This document shows, piece after piece, positions 1-13,091 of a stretch of DNA of 64,000 bases; positions within the stretch are counted from its first letter, which is position 1, and each line of letters opens with the position of its first letter. The notes beneath the pieces were generated by a model. That model searched no databases and was not told the DNA's origin. It saw only the letters and a list, made by a program, of their open reading frames with translations. Both the position numbers and the translations under genes were made by a program. This DNA is from Callaeas wilsoni (taxonomy: Eukaryota; Chordata; Aves; Passeriformes; Callaeidae), in the NCBI GenBank assembly GCA_013398955.1, contig VWPU01004541.1, positions 47,456 to 111,455 on the forward strand, written 5' to 3'.

Positions 1-3000
1 GCAGATGAAGTAATCCATTCAATGTGCAAGAAGAACCAGACTCATTTTACATTTCTTGCCAGATAAAATGAATTCGTTTCATATGGGTTTTGGCATTTGA
101 ACTGTATTTTTCTAAAGAAACGAAGACCCCTATTTCTGGTATAAACAGGAAAAAACCCCAAACTGTTTTCTGCGTCATTCCCCAGAAGCTACTATATGTA
201 AAACTGGGACATTTTTAGATGTAGACAAGGCTATTTCTTCCTGACTCCTCCAAAAAACTTTCATCTATTCTAGTCCTGCAAGCTTGGCTGCTCTGTTCAT
301 TGGGCCTTTTCCTGCACTCAAGTAAAGTTATTATCCTTTTTTTTATATACTGCACTTCGTGCCCTTGTGAACCTGTTGAAATGTAGTGAAAGAGAGTTGA
401 AAAGTACCACTGGCTCCTAAAAATAGTGCTGACTACGAGGCAGAAAGGGGGAACTCCGGTTTTATTCAGTGCTAAAGATAACACCATACAGAATGATAGA
501 CTCCTCTGAATTGTTTGTTCCCCTTCAGCTATTGTTTGCCCAGCACTGAATGAGCCTCTTAGCCGCACTTGAGGGCCTGTCACAGGTAGGCAACCAACAG
601 AGATAATTCCCAGCCTATGCTTGATTGCCCCCTTATAGACACTCACTCATGATTCTGAAAGGCCTCAGACACTGTTGAATAAACTCCTACTCGCTTCCAT
701 AAACTTTTTCTCCCACTGAATTTTCCGGGGATGTGAGCAGCTCCCAGCCCAGCCCGAGGATGCTTCTGAATGCACTCCTGTTCTGAATCAAAGCTTGACA
801 ACCCCAGGCTCTTTATTGAACAAGAGAAGAAAATGGGGCCATCCCTCCACGGGAGGAATGTGCTTTCTTCTGCAGGTGAAGGCACTCTCAGCAACGTTTG
901 CGTGTTGGGGTGTGTGTGTGAAAGCCAGGGAGGGACTGCACTCTGCTTTTAAACACTTGCACTTTGTTGTCTCTGCTGGATGCTACATCGTGCCTTCTGG
1001 CTAAAGGTACTTTACGGTACTTCTATTCCTTTTATGCACTGTTTTGAGTGACTTGAAATGACTACAAACGCATGCTTAGCCTTTAAAATTTTAATTTCTA
1101 AGTAGTGGGGGAAATTCTGCTGCCTTTACTGCCAAGACAATACTGTTTCATTAGGGCAGGAGTGGTTCAACATTTAATTTTCTCATCTACGTAGGGCTTT
1201 GCCCACAAAATCTTGCATGTTCTAATGCACCTGGTTCAGGCTGATCCTGAATGACATAGACCTATCTTTAGCATAATCCACCCATATAAGCTTCTTTAAA
1301 AAACCAAACAACAGAAAAACAACAAACAACGTATTTCCACAGGGCTTGTAAACATTACTTACAGTGTATTCAGGCATGTTTTAAAAATATACATGGACTC
1401 ACTGGCAAAAGATCAATAGTAAAACTTCACTATTTACAGGTATTATTTGTCCAATTCTTCATGATTTTTCCAAGTCTCTTCTAAAAAGCTACCAATGAGG
1501 GAAAACAAATCAAGTTGCACGGCAAACAACGCAATTTCTCTTTCTGTTTCTAATGGTGTATCAATAATATTTCAAAATCCTGACAACCCAACCACCAGTC
1601 AACCACAGTTAACATGTAAAAAATGTTCAACAAAAAGGATTAGTGGCACAACAGACAAGTCAAGATTTGTGCATCTGCCATCACAGTCAGCACTGGTCAG
1701 TAACAAAAAAGAGATGTCTGCATAATTTAATCTGTCTGCTGGTCATCTATGTTTCACATGAGATCAATCCTGCAATTCCTTTTTCTGTTTCTTTTGACTG
1801 TCATTCAACTCTTCAAAACACTCAAGTATTCCTGACAACAGAGGCAGAAGCTATATTTTCGTCCATGTCCTATGGTATTGAAAAGAACACTGGTCTTCAA
1901 TAAATTAATATTAATTGCAGGTCAGCTACTGCGGTGGCGAACGAAGCAACATTTTAGTCACTGTTTTCAGAATCGATATGTTAATGTCCCAGGTGCAAAA
2001 CTCCATGCAGACACTGAAGTTCCTAACACTAAATAAAACTGATGGTTGGAGGCTGAACTGTGAGAAAACCCTTTCCTGGGGACAGGTGCTTCAAAACCAC
2101 CACCAAGCACAATCAGCCTCCTGAGAAGATGCTTTAGGGAGCAGCTCTTTTCACCTCGCAGGAGGCTGAGAGTGCCTAATACAGTCTGAAGTTTTGCTGG
2201 TTAAATCTAGCCAGGAAATGCTTAGGGGCAGTTTGCTAGCCCCGGAGAGGGAAGGTGGGGTCACCAAGCCCTCCCCGTAGCATTACATCATGCACTCTGA
2301 CATGCATTAAGCTCCTCGGGAGGGGTTTAACCCCTCCAGCCTCTGCAACCTCTCTCCCTGGGCATAAAGTCCTTTGAACTACTGAAGGGACTTTGGAACA
2401 TATGGTTTGGACTTCCTCTGTTCCAAGAGGACCATAGGAATTGTATAGGAATCAAACCTAAATTAAATCCTATTTGAAAAGTCCATTTCTGGAAATTTAG
2501 AGATTTTTTTTATACGTGCAGGGGTAACTTGATTCCTAATTACTTTCTCTCTTCTAATTATCAACTTTGGCACAAATTCTGCTACTACTTGAAGCACTGA
2601 GAAGCAGATAACATGACTCTTGACTTTGTAGGTTATCTACAACCTGTTCTTGAAGAATTGCCTGTATGAACGGAGTGGGGGAAAAACAGGGAGAGGAAGA
2701 GTAATTTTCATTAGGTCAGTGGACAGCTTGTGGCAGAGCAGACAAAAACTCCAGCCCAAGAGGTAGCACAAGAACAGGCTAAGTTATTTTAACATTTACC
2801 AGTGAAGCTAAAGTCATGTTTTCAGGCAGATTTACACCATCTTTTAAGTTAATTAATTGACTGGTATTTTCCTCTTCATTCTGGCTTACGTTATTTAGTT
2901 AAAAATGGCAACAAGTCTTACTACAGAGGACAGAATAAATCTTTTCATAGCTGGGAAGCTCATAACACTCAGATTTAAGGCCATACAGTGTTGCTCATCC

Positions 3001-3579
3001 CAGGGACATTTGCTTATTAAGCTAAAATTTTCCACCTCTTCTCCAAAGAGCTCCAAAGACCAAACAGCTTCAAGAATACTGATTTCTCTGGAGCACCTGT
3101 ATGGAGCAGTGGTCCTCTCCTCACGAAGGACTTCTGTTTTCTAGTCAAGTTGAAATGTAAACAACTTTCTGTAGCGCACAGCCACTGATGACCAAGGCAC
3201 TGCCTTAGTTCTCAGTAGCTCTTTCCCTCTGAGGTGAGAAGAGCTCTGTGTGTGTTCCTGACCCTTCTGCATCTCTCCTTGCCCTTGAGTTGGTGTGGCA
3301 GCTTGCTAGGCAATGGCCAGCACCATGAGAGGCACTGCAGCCCACAAACAGAACCAGTGCTCTGGCAGGCACCAACCCAAAGCCAAGAGAAGAAAAGAGT
3401 GGGAAACACTACCCATAAAGAAAAGATGAGTTTGAGTCTGCAGTTGTTATTGCTCATCTGGTAGCTCTTCACCCATTCAAGCCAATACCTTGTTTGTTAA
3501 AAAAAACTCGTCATAACCAACCACAAAGCAAGCAGTCATACAAAAGAGTCAGGTTTCAAACTTTGACCAAAAAAAGCTG
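1..3579. other. Intergenic DNA, no gene seen
   Basis: AT-rich non-coding sequence. The longest open frames are short (up to 143 codons), overlap one another on both strands and resemble no family I know. No splice-site-bounded coding exon, RNA gene or clear repeat was found here. It is the distal part of the desert on the 5' side of DBX1. Confidence 0.6.
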
Positions 3580-4560
3580 ATTTATTAAGCATCTTGGCCT
3601 GCTGTCATGATTATATAAAAAAAGCAGGGCTGTGATCCATTAATGAACATCTAAGGGGATGAATGACATGGCCAGTTTTATTTGCAGTTGACTCAAGGCT
3701 CTTAAATGCTGTATTGAGGGATCATTTTTTAATCCATGCCCCATTTGTTTTACTGCTGTGTCAGGGATTCTAAATGGAAAACGGGTGCTTTGCAGTATCT
3801 CTGTAATTCTTTGTTTGGATGTTTGTTTCCAAAGCTTGCTTGTCTGATTAGTAAGGCCAGTATCATGCAGAATAAAAGAAGAATGTGTTGCATAAACATC
3901 CTCGTGTCTCAGTGATTATTTCTCTATTATAATTTTTCTAGCAATAATTTTGTAATTTACATTGCTTCCATGTTATCTATAGGGGAAAAAACCCCTTCAT
4001 CTCCACCTGACCAAGATCAAAAGCCAATTACTATCTGATTGTTTGCTGTATTTAAGCATATAAACCAGGAATAATTCCTAATTGCCCAATTTCAGTCCCT
4101 CTCTGAATAGTGAAACTCATTTTTTTAAACCTAAGAAAGGGTTTTAGGTACATGTATCAATATGGCAGTGGCAGAAAATGAGAAAACTGTGACTTGCCAA
4201 GTAAAGTCCAGCTCCATAGAACAAGATAAGCTGTATTGCTCCTGTAGTGCCAATTAAGACAAAACCATGATTAAAGAATATACCTCCTGTAGCATGCTAC
4301 AATTATAATACCATGGCAACCACTAACAGTTGTGAAATATATTTCAGGGTGGTTTTGGTTCTGTTTTTTTTCAAATCAGGCATCATCCTTGCATTAAGAA
4401 TTAAATACTACCTGTAAAAAGTATTAAGGTAGCATAAATGCTACTTTAATGAACATAACTACCTATACATTATAACTCTTGATTTCATTAATAGGATAAA
4501 GACCAAACAGTAATTTTAAGGTAAATTGCATGAATAATTTACAGGAGTAAATTCTGTAGC
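3580..4560. promoter_or_regulatory. Candidate conserved non-coding element
   Basis: This AT-rich stretch is complex and non-repetitive, with several homeodomain-type cores (for example CATTAATGAA near 3639, and TAATTTAC near 3951) and an RFX-type half-site, CCATGGCAAC, at about 4312. It contains no open frame of note. The enhancer reading is inference from motif density and from the location beside a developmental regulator; conservation was not tested. Confidence 0.22.
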
Positions 4561-4789
4561 TGTTTGCTACAGAATAACAGTTCATCAAGAGCATTTCCAG
4601 AGGTCAGCAGTTCAGTTAGGTAAGATTTTCATCTTTTTTAGAAGGAAAAATTTACAAGCAAGTTGAATACAGGGCAGAGCTGTGAGTCAATAAACTTTAG
4701 TCTCAAATCATAAAAGGTTAGAGACCTAAAAATACCCCAAGAAAATAAAATCTTGATTTTTCTTTAATAAAAACTTGTTTTCCACCTTG

Positions 4790-4806
4790 AAAAAAAAAAA
4801 AAAAAA
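4790..4806. repeat. Poly(A) tract, 17 bases
   Basis: An uninterrupted run of 17 A. No LINE or SINE body could be recognised immediately upstream, so it is listed only as a homopolymer. Confidence 0.9.
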
Positions 4807-5228
4807 TCAGGAAAACTGAATTTTACCTTGAAAAAATGTGACGAAGTTCTCCAGCCAGTGCATGGAGGATAGCACAAGCTGGATGCTCTTAACTGCCGGT
4901 TCCCCACTGGCACTCTGAGCTGTAATTAGTCAGTGGCAAATGCCAGATGTGCTAGCAAGTGATGTCATACTGGGTTTGCAGGTGCTTTGTCTTAGTCAGA
5001 TGAAACATGGCATCTCCTTGATGCAACACCCCTTCAGCGTTCTGGGGTTTGGTTTATTTTTACTGCAGCACTTACCTGCAGGGTTTAGGCTGTGTTGGCA
5101 TTTGCCCTGTCAGGTGCTTTTCCTTCTCAGCCCCTGCCTTGCTGCGAGGGTGCACCACTACCGGACTACCCCAGCCTCACCCCCAACATGTGTCTCACAC
5201 AGCAGCAAAGAGTGGGTACCTGCAGGAG

Positions 5229-5615
5229 AATCATGGGGGTTGGAAGGGACCTCTGGAGATCATCTAGTCCAACTGCCCTGCTCAAGCAGCTTCACCTAGA
5301 GCAGGTTGTACAGGGTTGCATCCAGGCAGGTTGTGCGTATCTCCAGAGAAGGAGACCACAACCTGTTTCAGTCCTCTTTCAACCTCAATGTAAAGAAGAT
5401 TTTCCTCATATTCAGATGGAACTTCCTGTGTTTCAGTTTGTGCCTGTTGCCCCCACCCTGTCTCTGGGCACCACTGTAAAGAGTCTGGCCCTATCATCAT
5501 GATTCCTGCCCTTAAGGTATTTGTATGCACCTTTAAGACTCCCCTCAGTATCCTCAAGGCTGAACAGGCCCAGCTCCCTCAGCCTTTCCTCAAAACAGAG
5601 ATGCTGCATGCTCCA
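5229..5615 (-). mobile_element. CR1 LINE 3' fragment, antisense
   Basis: The left edge reads AATCATGG followed by GGTTGGAAGGGACCTCTGGA and a 'catctagtccaactgcc' stretch. This is the reverse complement of the well-known CR1 3' end, so the element lies on the minus strand with its 3' terminus at 5229. The body continues through the usual CR1 tail (text such as 'ctgttgccccc', 'aggctgaacaggcccagctccctcagcctttcctca') to about 5615. It is 5'-truncated, as most CR1 copies are. Short open frames over this interval are part of the repeat and not genes. Confidence 0.93.
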
Positions 5616-8600
5616 GGGAGATGCTCTATGGCTGTCAAAGATTCCACCCTGTTAACAGGCTTAAATTTCTAAAGGTATTTAATTCTACATTTTTTTGCAA
5701 CTACAGTGGCAAAGTGTGTAGAACATAAGCACACCCGCAGCATTCTCCTGTTTTCAACTCCATGATTTTCACGGTAATTGCATTTCTCGTAGAACTGAGG
5801 ATATTTTTCCACGGAGAGCAGATGACAGGCTTCCTTCAGAGCGCTGGCACTGCCTGCAGCACGAAGCGAAGAGTCATCAGCACACAACCATCTGCTAAGA
5901 GACAAGACAATTCAAAAGAAACAGCCAAGAAAAGCAGGTGCCGACACAAGCTACTGACTGGTAATTTAGCCTCATAAAGCTAACTTTTAAGAACTTTGAC
6001 ATTTCAGATTTGGCAGTCAAATCTGTCAGTTTGGCCGTGATGCTGGTGCAGAAAGCATGAGTACCGCCCTTGATTCTGTTTGCTGGTGAGATCCAACGAG
6101 GAATATTTCTGGAACTGATAATAGGAAATGCTATTTTGGCCTAGCTATGTAGTAAACAACCAAAACTTTGCTGATAAACTATTCATTTTACGGAATACAA
6201 TGGTCAGGAAGGCACAGTGTATTTCTCTAAGGATCAGTAAGGTCTGAATCTCCACTTTTATATAGTTTTTGGAGTGAGTCAGCAGCTGAAGGTAAAGCAG
6301 GATCAGGTGTCTCTCAGAACTGAAGGCTTCTTTCCCAGACACTTAGGACTACAATCAGGGATCATACAAGTAATAAACCTATGTCACCAAGCCCTGGTTT
6401 CCTGACTTTGGTCTACAGACTCATCTGGAGAAGTGACGAAGGAAGTTGTGGGAAAAAGATTTGATGGCTGGGAGAGCCTTCTCAGGCAAACACGTGAACT
6501 GTGCAACTTTTCTCTTCATCTGCTAGAAATGATTCTTGCTGTTCATCTGCTGTTGCTTTCATAACTTGTGAGCTGGAGGGAGCTGTACAAACAGGTTATG
6601 CTTCTGAATAAATGTATATATTTACCCCTCACATATATCCAAGGGAATCCCATTTCTCTGTTTGTCTCCATTTATTTGGAAAGGAGGAGGAAGCAAAAAG
6701 TGTCTGAGTGCGTGCCAGTGTCTGAGTCTAAGAAACTTCACATGTACAAGGGTTTCAGGTGCCTATTTTCAGCCGAAGAAAATAAGTTCCTCTTTCCATC
6801 TTCTACATCCAAATCACCTCCATCCTTGCCACTGCTCTTGTCTGCTTTACACTGCCTAGGATAATTTAATTTTTGACACCCAAGGTATCAGCAAGGGATT
6901 CTTAGTTCCCAAACCCTGATACACAGCCTTAGGAAGGCACAAATCAGATTGCACATGGCAGAAATTGTATCAAAGTCCTGCCTCTCAAAGCAGCCAGTAA
7001 CTCGCTTCTCTTCAAAACATCCCCAGGTCTTTGTGCTTGATTTGAAAATGCTAGTCACTCAGGGTGGAGTTTATGCCTGACATAGACCAGATAAACTCCA
7101 GTCAGCACCTCACAATACTTTTTTTTTTTTTTTTTAAATTTAATCTTTAAAAGGACAGGCTGCTGGTTAACTGAGAGTCCCCTGTTTGATTGACAGTATC
7201 TGTCAGAGGCAATGAACTCCACTTGAACATTGCCTTTATGTTCCTGTGTAAAGTTGTTCAACTGTGACCCTTCCATCTGTTCCAGCTAATCTGAAAGTCA
7301 TTTAGGCCCGCTTCTCCATTCATCCTAAACACAGCGCATTCTCCTGTTAACACACATATGCAAAGTTGTCAGGCTGTCAGCTACGTAAGGGCTTTTTTCC
7401 CCCTTTTTTTTTTTCCAAACTCCCACAACATCTGTGTATACGTTTCCTTGTAGCGATTATAATTTTAAAAAAATAAAATCAGAAACTGGCTCAAATCTTG
7501 CTAATTACTTCAATGAGCATAATAGTAAATCTCACAGCATCACTTCAGAAAATATTCAGAGCGGTTCTTTAAGGCGAGGTCATCAGGTAGCTGACTCCAG
7601 TGCTCCAATGTGCGTGTGCAAACCTCCATATTTTAAAGACTGAAACAAATTATTGCCTTTAAGGTGTAAGATCTTTACCAAAAAACGTGTTTTAAGATTT
7701 TCAGACTGCTGTTCAAACCCACTTCAAATATCTAAGATTGTCATATCCTGTTTGATATGCAATTTTAACATGCATATGAACTTATGAAAAAATGTCTGGA
7801 AACTCTTAACAATGTGGTACTCTCAGTTAATTTACTCTTTAAAATTCATCTTACACCAGTAGGAAACTATTCCACTAACAATGTCAGTGGAGTTAGTATT
7901 TATCTTGAGAACAGCTGCTAAATCATCTGTTCCTTGCACACAAAGTTAATGTTGATGATAAAGTTGACTTTAAATTCAGGAGAATAAGTATTCATTGTGG
8001 TCCTGCTCAGATGTTGCTGCAAAACTATGAAATACCTCCAACAAAACTAAGAAAAACCCGAGAAGCAATTTCTGATGTGTCCAAGGAAATACAAAGAGAA
8101 GGTTCTCACCCAATTAATTTTTTTATTGCCACAGAAGAAAATATTTATATAAATTTCATCATTCGTTTTTCATTTCTGGTACATGCACACACCAAAGTCT
8201 TTACAAAAGACCAGTTTTTTACAAAAAAAAGAAAATAGCATAATGCCATCTATTGTAAACTACTTTCAGAATAAAGAGAAAACTGCTAAAACTTATGGAA
8301 TAAAACCAAAATAACAATCAGAAAAAAACAGTATGGGAAATTTCGTTGTGCTTCTCAAAGGGACCATTGCTGCATTCTGTACATTGCCACACTATGTGTC
8401 GAATATTTATTATATGGAATGTGTACTTCTGGTAGAATCTTGACTTCTTGGTAAATGTTAGCACAAAATGAGTGACACTTGTAGCAAACCTTTGTTCTTG
8501 TGGCTGATTTCTCTGACAGAAGTTATATAGAAGAATAGAATGAGGAAAAAGAAGAAAAAAAACCTAACAGAAGAAAAAGCCCCAAATCTCCCCAGCCTAC

Positions 8601-10849
8601 TGTTCAGCTCTGTCATAGAGAAGTAAAGAAACTAGACTTCCTATTCATGTATTACCCACTCTGGTTGTCATGCAAGGTTTTTGGCCATTCTCATTGTACT
8701 TGAATGGTGGTAAAGTAATAAAGGCGATGGGATGAACTTCTCTTTTTTTCCTTTTTTTTTTCCCCCCACTCACAAGAAAATAGTGTTCCGGATTCCTGTT
8801 ATGATGTGACAGAGGCTCAACAGTGACAGTAAAAGTCTGCCAGCCTCACACTAAAGACTCAATAATACAAGTTTAAGTACAAGATTGTAGTTTGTGCTGG
8901 TTTTGGTTTTTTTAAAAGAAATGTGCATTGAGCTTACTTGAATTGTCAGCAATAAACTGAAATAATCCTTATATGCCCAAATGCTTTCCTACTGTATTTA
9001 GAAATACTGAATATAGAGATACTGCTTGTAAAACCTGATGTAACAAAGTACACCAAAGTTGCAGGGTTAATTGCAAAATGCTCAAAAATGACACAAAAAG
9101 ACTTGTCTGTCTTTTCATGCATATAGTCTCTGCTTAAAATGCAGAGTCTTCCTACCTACCTTCACCAGCAAAGACTTTAGGATGAGATTGACCTGCTGTC
9201 TTGTGAGGCCTGTAGGACAGGCAGATACATCTGAACTGGCCTGGCCAGCAGAAAGAAATGTCTTCTTCTAGGGAGTTCTCCTCTGCTCTGTTTGAGATGT
9301 CAGCCCGTGCTGACGAGTCACACACCTCAGGTGTGCCCATTTCCCTTCAACAGCTGCCAAGGCCCTTGAGACAGGGAGCTTGGACACCTGTCCTGGTGGG
9401 TTTTTCACTGAGGAATGCAGCCTTTATCTGCCATAAATACAGTCAATGAAGAAGCTTTGACAATGCTCCCCAACACTTCTGGCCCCAAAAACTTGGTGTA
9501 GAGGTACTCCTGTTTGCTGTGATGCTATTTGTATCTTCTTGCATTACTGATGGTCAAATGAATGTCTTAGAGGTCTAACAATACAAATTTTCTAATTAAT
9601 GCAGGAAAGTCTCATTAATAACACAGTTAAAATAACTTCCTGGCATCTACCTCTCTTCCTTGACATGAAAATCATGGTGGACTTCAGGGATGGGTTCTGA
9701 GTGCTGTCCAACATGTACAGAGCTTTTACTTTACCATCTGGGGATCACTGTTGCTTTCCTTTTTTTTAGGCTAAGGGAAAAGTAAAATGAATATGCCATA
9801 ACATAGGGCATTAATTTCAAGAGGGAAGATGTCACAAAAAAATGAATTAAATTTCCTTAGAGATGGAAGAAAAGGTGAATTTTCATGACTAAGGGAGCTA
9901 TGCACAATTAAAAGACCTCTAGGGAGAATCAAGTCTTTGTGTGTTTTCCCAAAATCTCAGAAGAACGGTAAAAAACAACAACTGCTGTAGCATAGTGAGA
10001 GAGAAGTTATAACAAAAGTGGTATTGGAAGTCCCAGAAGGCTGCAAAGAACAAACAGTATCTAAGATTCACTGAAATCTATGATTCATGTCAAGTTTGAA
10101 ATTTTTGAGTACTCATGCCTGTTGTTTTTTCCAAACATCAACACTTTGTAGGAATATGTAAGAAATTGCTGGCATGTTGAGTCTGAAAGAAAAACTCATG
10201 GATTTACAGTCCCAGGGAAGAGGCCTTGAAAGGGAGTTCATAGAGAAAGAAAAAAGGGAAAAGATAGAGGTTCAAGCTGATAATAAATCTCATTTGTAGA
10301 CCTGTGTTTTACTATGACAGTCACACTCCTGGCTTTTCTAGGATCTGGTTATTTCTCTGTATCAGAAGATGAGTACTGAACATGCTCTGCTTCCCGAGAT
10401 GCAAATCACCCTTTGGCTTCTTACGCTGTCCAGTTTGTATCAAATCTTTGCCCAGTCCTCATGTGGGAAAAAAGATGACTTTTAATTAACCCTTGTACTT
10501 CATAATACTACATTTATCTGAAAACAGAACTGATAAAATGATAAGAAAATCTGTTTGTAAACATTGCTATGTCATCTACCTGTACACTAAATTGTGAAAA
10601 TTAGAGACTGCCTTCAAAAATAGACCTTTTTGAAAAAAAGTAGAAATTCTTATTATTTGTCTTTTGATCTTTGCCCCTAAAAAACACCTTCAATAAATCT
10701 TTCAAGATTTATTTCACAATCAAAAGAGCCAAAAGCATACATTTAAATGAAAAAAGAAAGAAGGCAGCAACTTCTTTGTAACTATATGACTCCAAGAGCT
10801 GGGGACTAGAAAAAGAACAATAAAAAAAAATACAGATTTCTGAGCTGGG
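5616..10849. other. Intergenic DNA, no gene seen
   Basis: AT-rich non-coding sequence with T-rich homopolymer runs near 7120-7135 and 7400-7413. Open frames are below 100 codons and none resembles a known protein. No RNA gene or repeat family could be named here. Confidence 0.6.
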
Positions 10850-11030
10850 ACTAGGGAGCTTGAAAGGTCAATTAGTCCATTCCCTTGCCTCAATACAGCA
10901 ACTAATGGGAGGAGATAAAATCATACAGCTCCTTGCATGATCCTGCCATACCCACAACAGGAAAGATTTTACTATTGACCAATGTCTGTCTTTAAAAACT
11001 GATTCTACATGACAGAAGTTTTAGAAATAG
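10850..11030 (-). mobile_element. Old, diverged CR1-like fragment, antisense
   Basis: The words 'gaaaggtcaattagtcca', 'cttgcctcaatacag' and, further on, 'tgtctgtctttaaaaact' occur in the same order as in the antisense 3' part of older CR1 families. Divergence is high and the ends are not sharp. It could instead be a chance resemblance or another CR1/L3-clade LINE. Confidence 0.4.
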
Positions 11031-12633
11031 AAACCTAATATGCTCATCCACTGAAAAGGAGAAACCAGAAAGTGAATTCTTCAGCTTAGATTGTTAATTA
11101 TTGCCATTTTTGAAAGTTGCAGTGACATTACCGAACTGTTACCTGTGGCCCACAGAAAATCATAAAAATCTGCAGTGTTTTCCCATGCCCAGATTCAGGT
11201 GTTTGATCTTGGCACTCTGAATTGCCACTGACACCCTTTTTGAGCTGATCATCTCAGGAACTTCTTGCATCTCATCTGCAAGTAACAAACAAACCCCTAG
11301 TTAGGAACAGTTCTGTATCTGTGTTTGCCTTCATTCATGCTTCATTTTTAATGTTTTTTAAAGAAATTGGTTTGATCCAAAAGAGAACAGAAAATAAAGA
11401 AAGGTGCATCTCTTGCTCAGGTTTATCTGCATATTTTTTTAAAATCAGCATTTTCAGGTACAATGCTATTTTTGCTTTGTATAAACTGAGCTCCAGGACA
11501 CTCCCTGCATCGTTAAACAGCAAGGCAAAATAGTTTTTCTTATTATTCATATTCAGCTCAAAATTAGAAAGCAAAACTGGCATTAGAAAACAAAATTGGT
11601 TACAGTTTGAATACAATCACTCCACGCTAGCAACTGCACTGTATATCTGACAGAAAGACATTTCAGGGCACAAAGAAAGCTCTTTAGTGAACACATGGAT
11701 GTACCATAGAGACAATGGAAATAACTATCCTGTTAAAAAAGTTTAATCTAAAATCCCAAACTAAGTTTGGTTAAAACCCTGTATTTGTCACTTGAGGATG
11801 GCTGAGCTGCAATAGAAATGTAGATGGAAGGGAATCATCTGCAGTGCAAGCAGACCCGATTGAAGGATGTCAAAACAAGCTAAAAGCCAAGGAAGCTGAA
11901 ACAGTGACAGAAATGGGATGTAGGAATATCAATCACATTAACTCACAGGCACCATGATCAGTCAATACCATCATCAATGTCCTTCCTATTTAAACCTTTA
12001 ATATTGTTTTTGCATGTGACAAGTTATTTGCAGTGACTTTAAGATATCTGAGGACTTGGAAAAACAGATGTAAGATGAAGTACAAGCATGAATTAATTGT
12101 TACTAACTGTAAAACTTCAAATATCACACAGCAATCGCTTTATTTTACATCTTCTTTAAAACCTACAGTGGATCTTTTATTTGACTTTCAAAATTAAAGC
12201 CTTCTAGTATATTTAAGCCATTTTTCATCTTTTCTCTTGACTTCCAGTGAGACTGATTTTTTTTTTTTTTTAATGAAAGCTGATATCCTTATGCAATGAT
12301 ATGATACAGGAGCTGTGGCTCTGACAAAAGAACATTACTTTGAACAAATTATCCAATCCATGAGAATAGCTGGTTACACTGGGTAATAACTAGTAACACA
12401 ATCTGTCTCGCTGAATAACTTTGAACACAAGTATTTTTAAGATCTAAAAGATAGTTTTTAAACCTAAATATAAGTTACAGAGACAGAAGTCAATTTAATA
12501 CATAAAATTTAATAAGAGAAAGAGGAAAAATAGTAAAGATGTGAGGCAAATAGCCATACTGCCTTACTCACTCTTGAGCTTTACTCACAGGAGTATTTGC
12601 CACTGCTCCTGTGAGGAATGTTCATTTATTGCA
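11031..12633. other. Intergenic DNA, no gene seen
   Basis: AT-rich non-coding DNA. Short opposing open frames at 11321-11616 overlap each other and have low-complexity composition. A 14-base T run lies near 12258. Nothing else was recognised. Confidence 0.55.
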
Positions 12634-13091
12634 TGTACGTACACCAACCCCTTGGGGAAGCTGACCTGGAGCAGAGGCTGCGCAGAGTGAAAGGATAAAG
12701 GGCAGGGATTTATTGAAAGGCCTTTACAGGGCACACCTTGGGCAGTGCAGGAGTCTCAAAGAGACTGCGCCCAGGAGGGACACAGCCACACATTTTTGGG
12801 ACAGATATAATTTTGTCCATTTGCATATCAGAGGTTAATTGTCCAATTACAGCTTCAGGCAGTGCAGTCCCATTCTCTCAGTTCGCTCTCCCCAACTCAC
12901 TTTTGTTTCCATTTCTCGGGGCCTGAGACAGTGAGGTGTCCTTGATTCTCAGGCCTAGAGAGGAATTGTTGTGTCTGACCAAAATGGGAAGAGCAGTAGC
13001 TAACACTCTGTATGGAGCTCAGAGTTATACACTAAAGAACTGCAGGATTACAAATATATGAAAATCTAAAAGCTGAAATCCTAAGGCATCA
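12634..13091 (-). mobile_element. Probable solo LTR of an endogenous retrovirus, antisense
   Basis: The interval starts with TG (12634) and ends with CA (13091), so on the minus strand it runs TGATGCC...CA. An AATAAA signal on the minus strand (plus 'gatttattg' at about 12707) lies roughly 75 bases from the downstream end, where the R/U5 junction of an LTR is expected, with an AT-rich TATA-like stretch about 100 bases further upstream. The text resembles a passerine LTR family I recall, but the family name cannot be given without a repeat library. No gag, pol or env frame lies beside it, so it is a solo LTR. No clear target-site duplication was found, and the TG edge is uncertain by a few bases. 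Confidence 0.6.

Noticed and set aside
5092..5557. Frames of 91-136 codons near 5.1-5.6 kb
   Set aside because: They are read through an antisense CR1 element.
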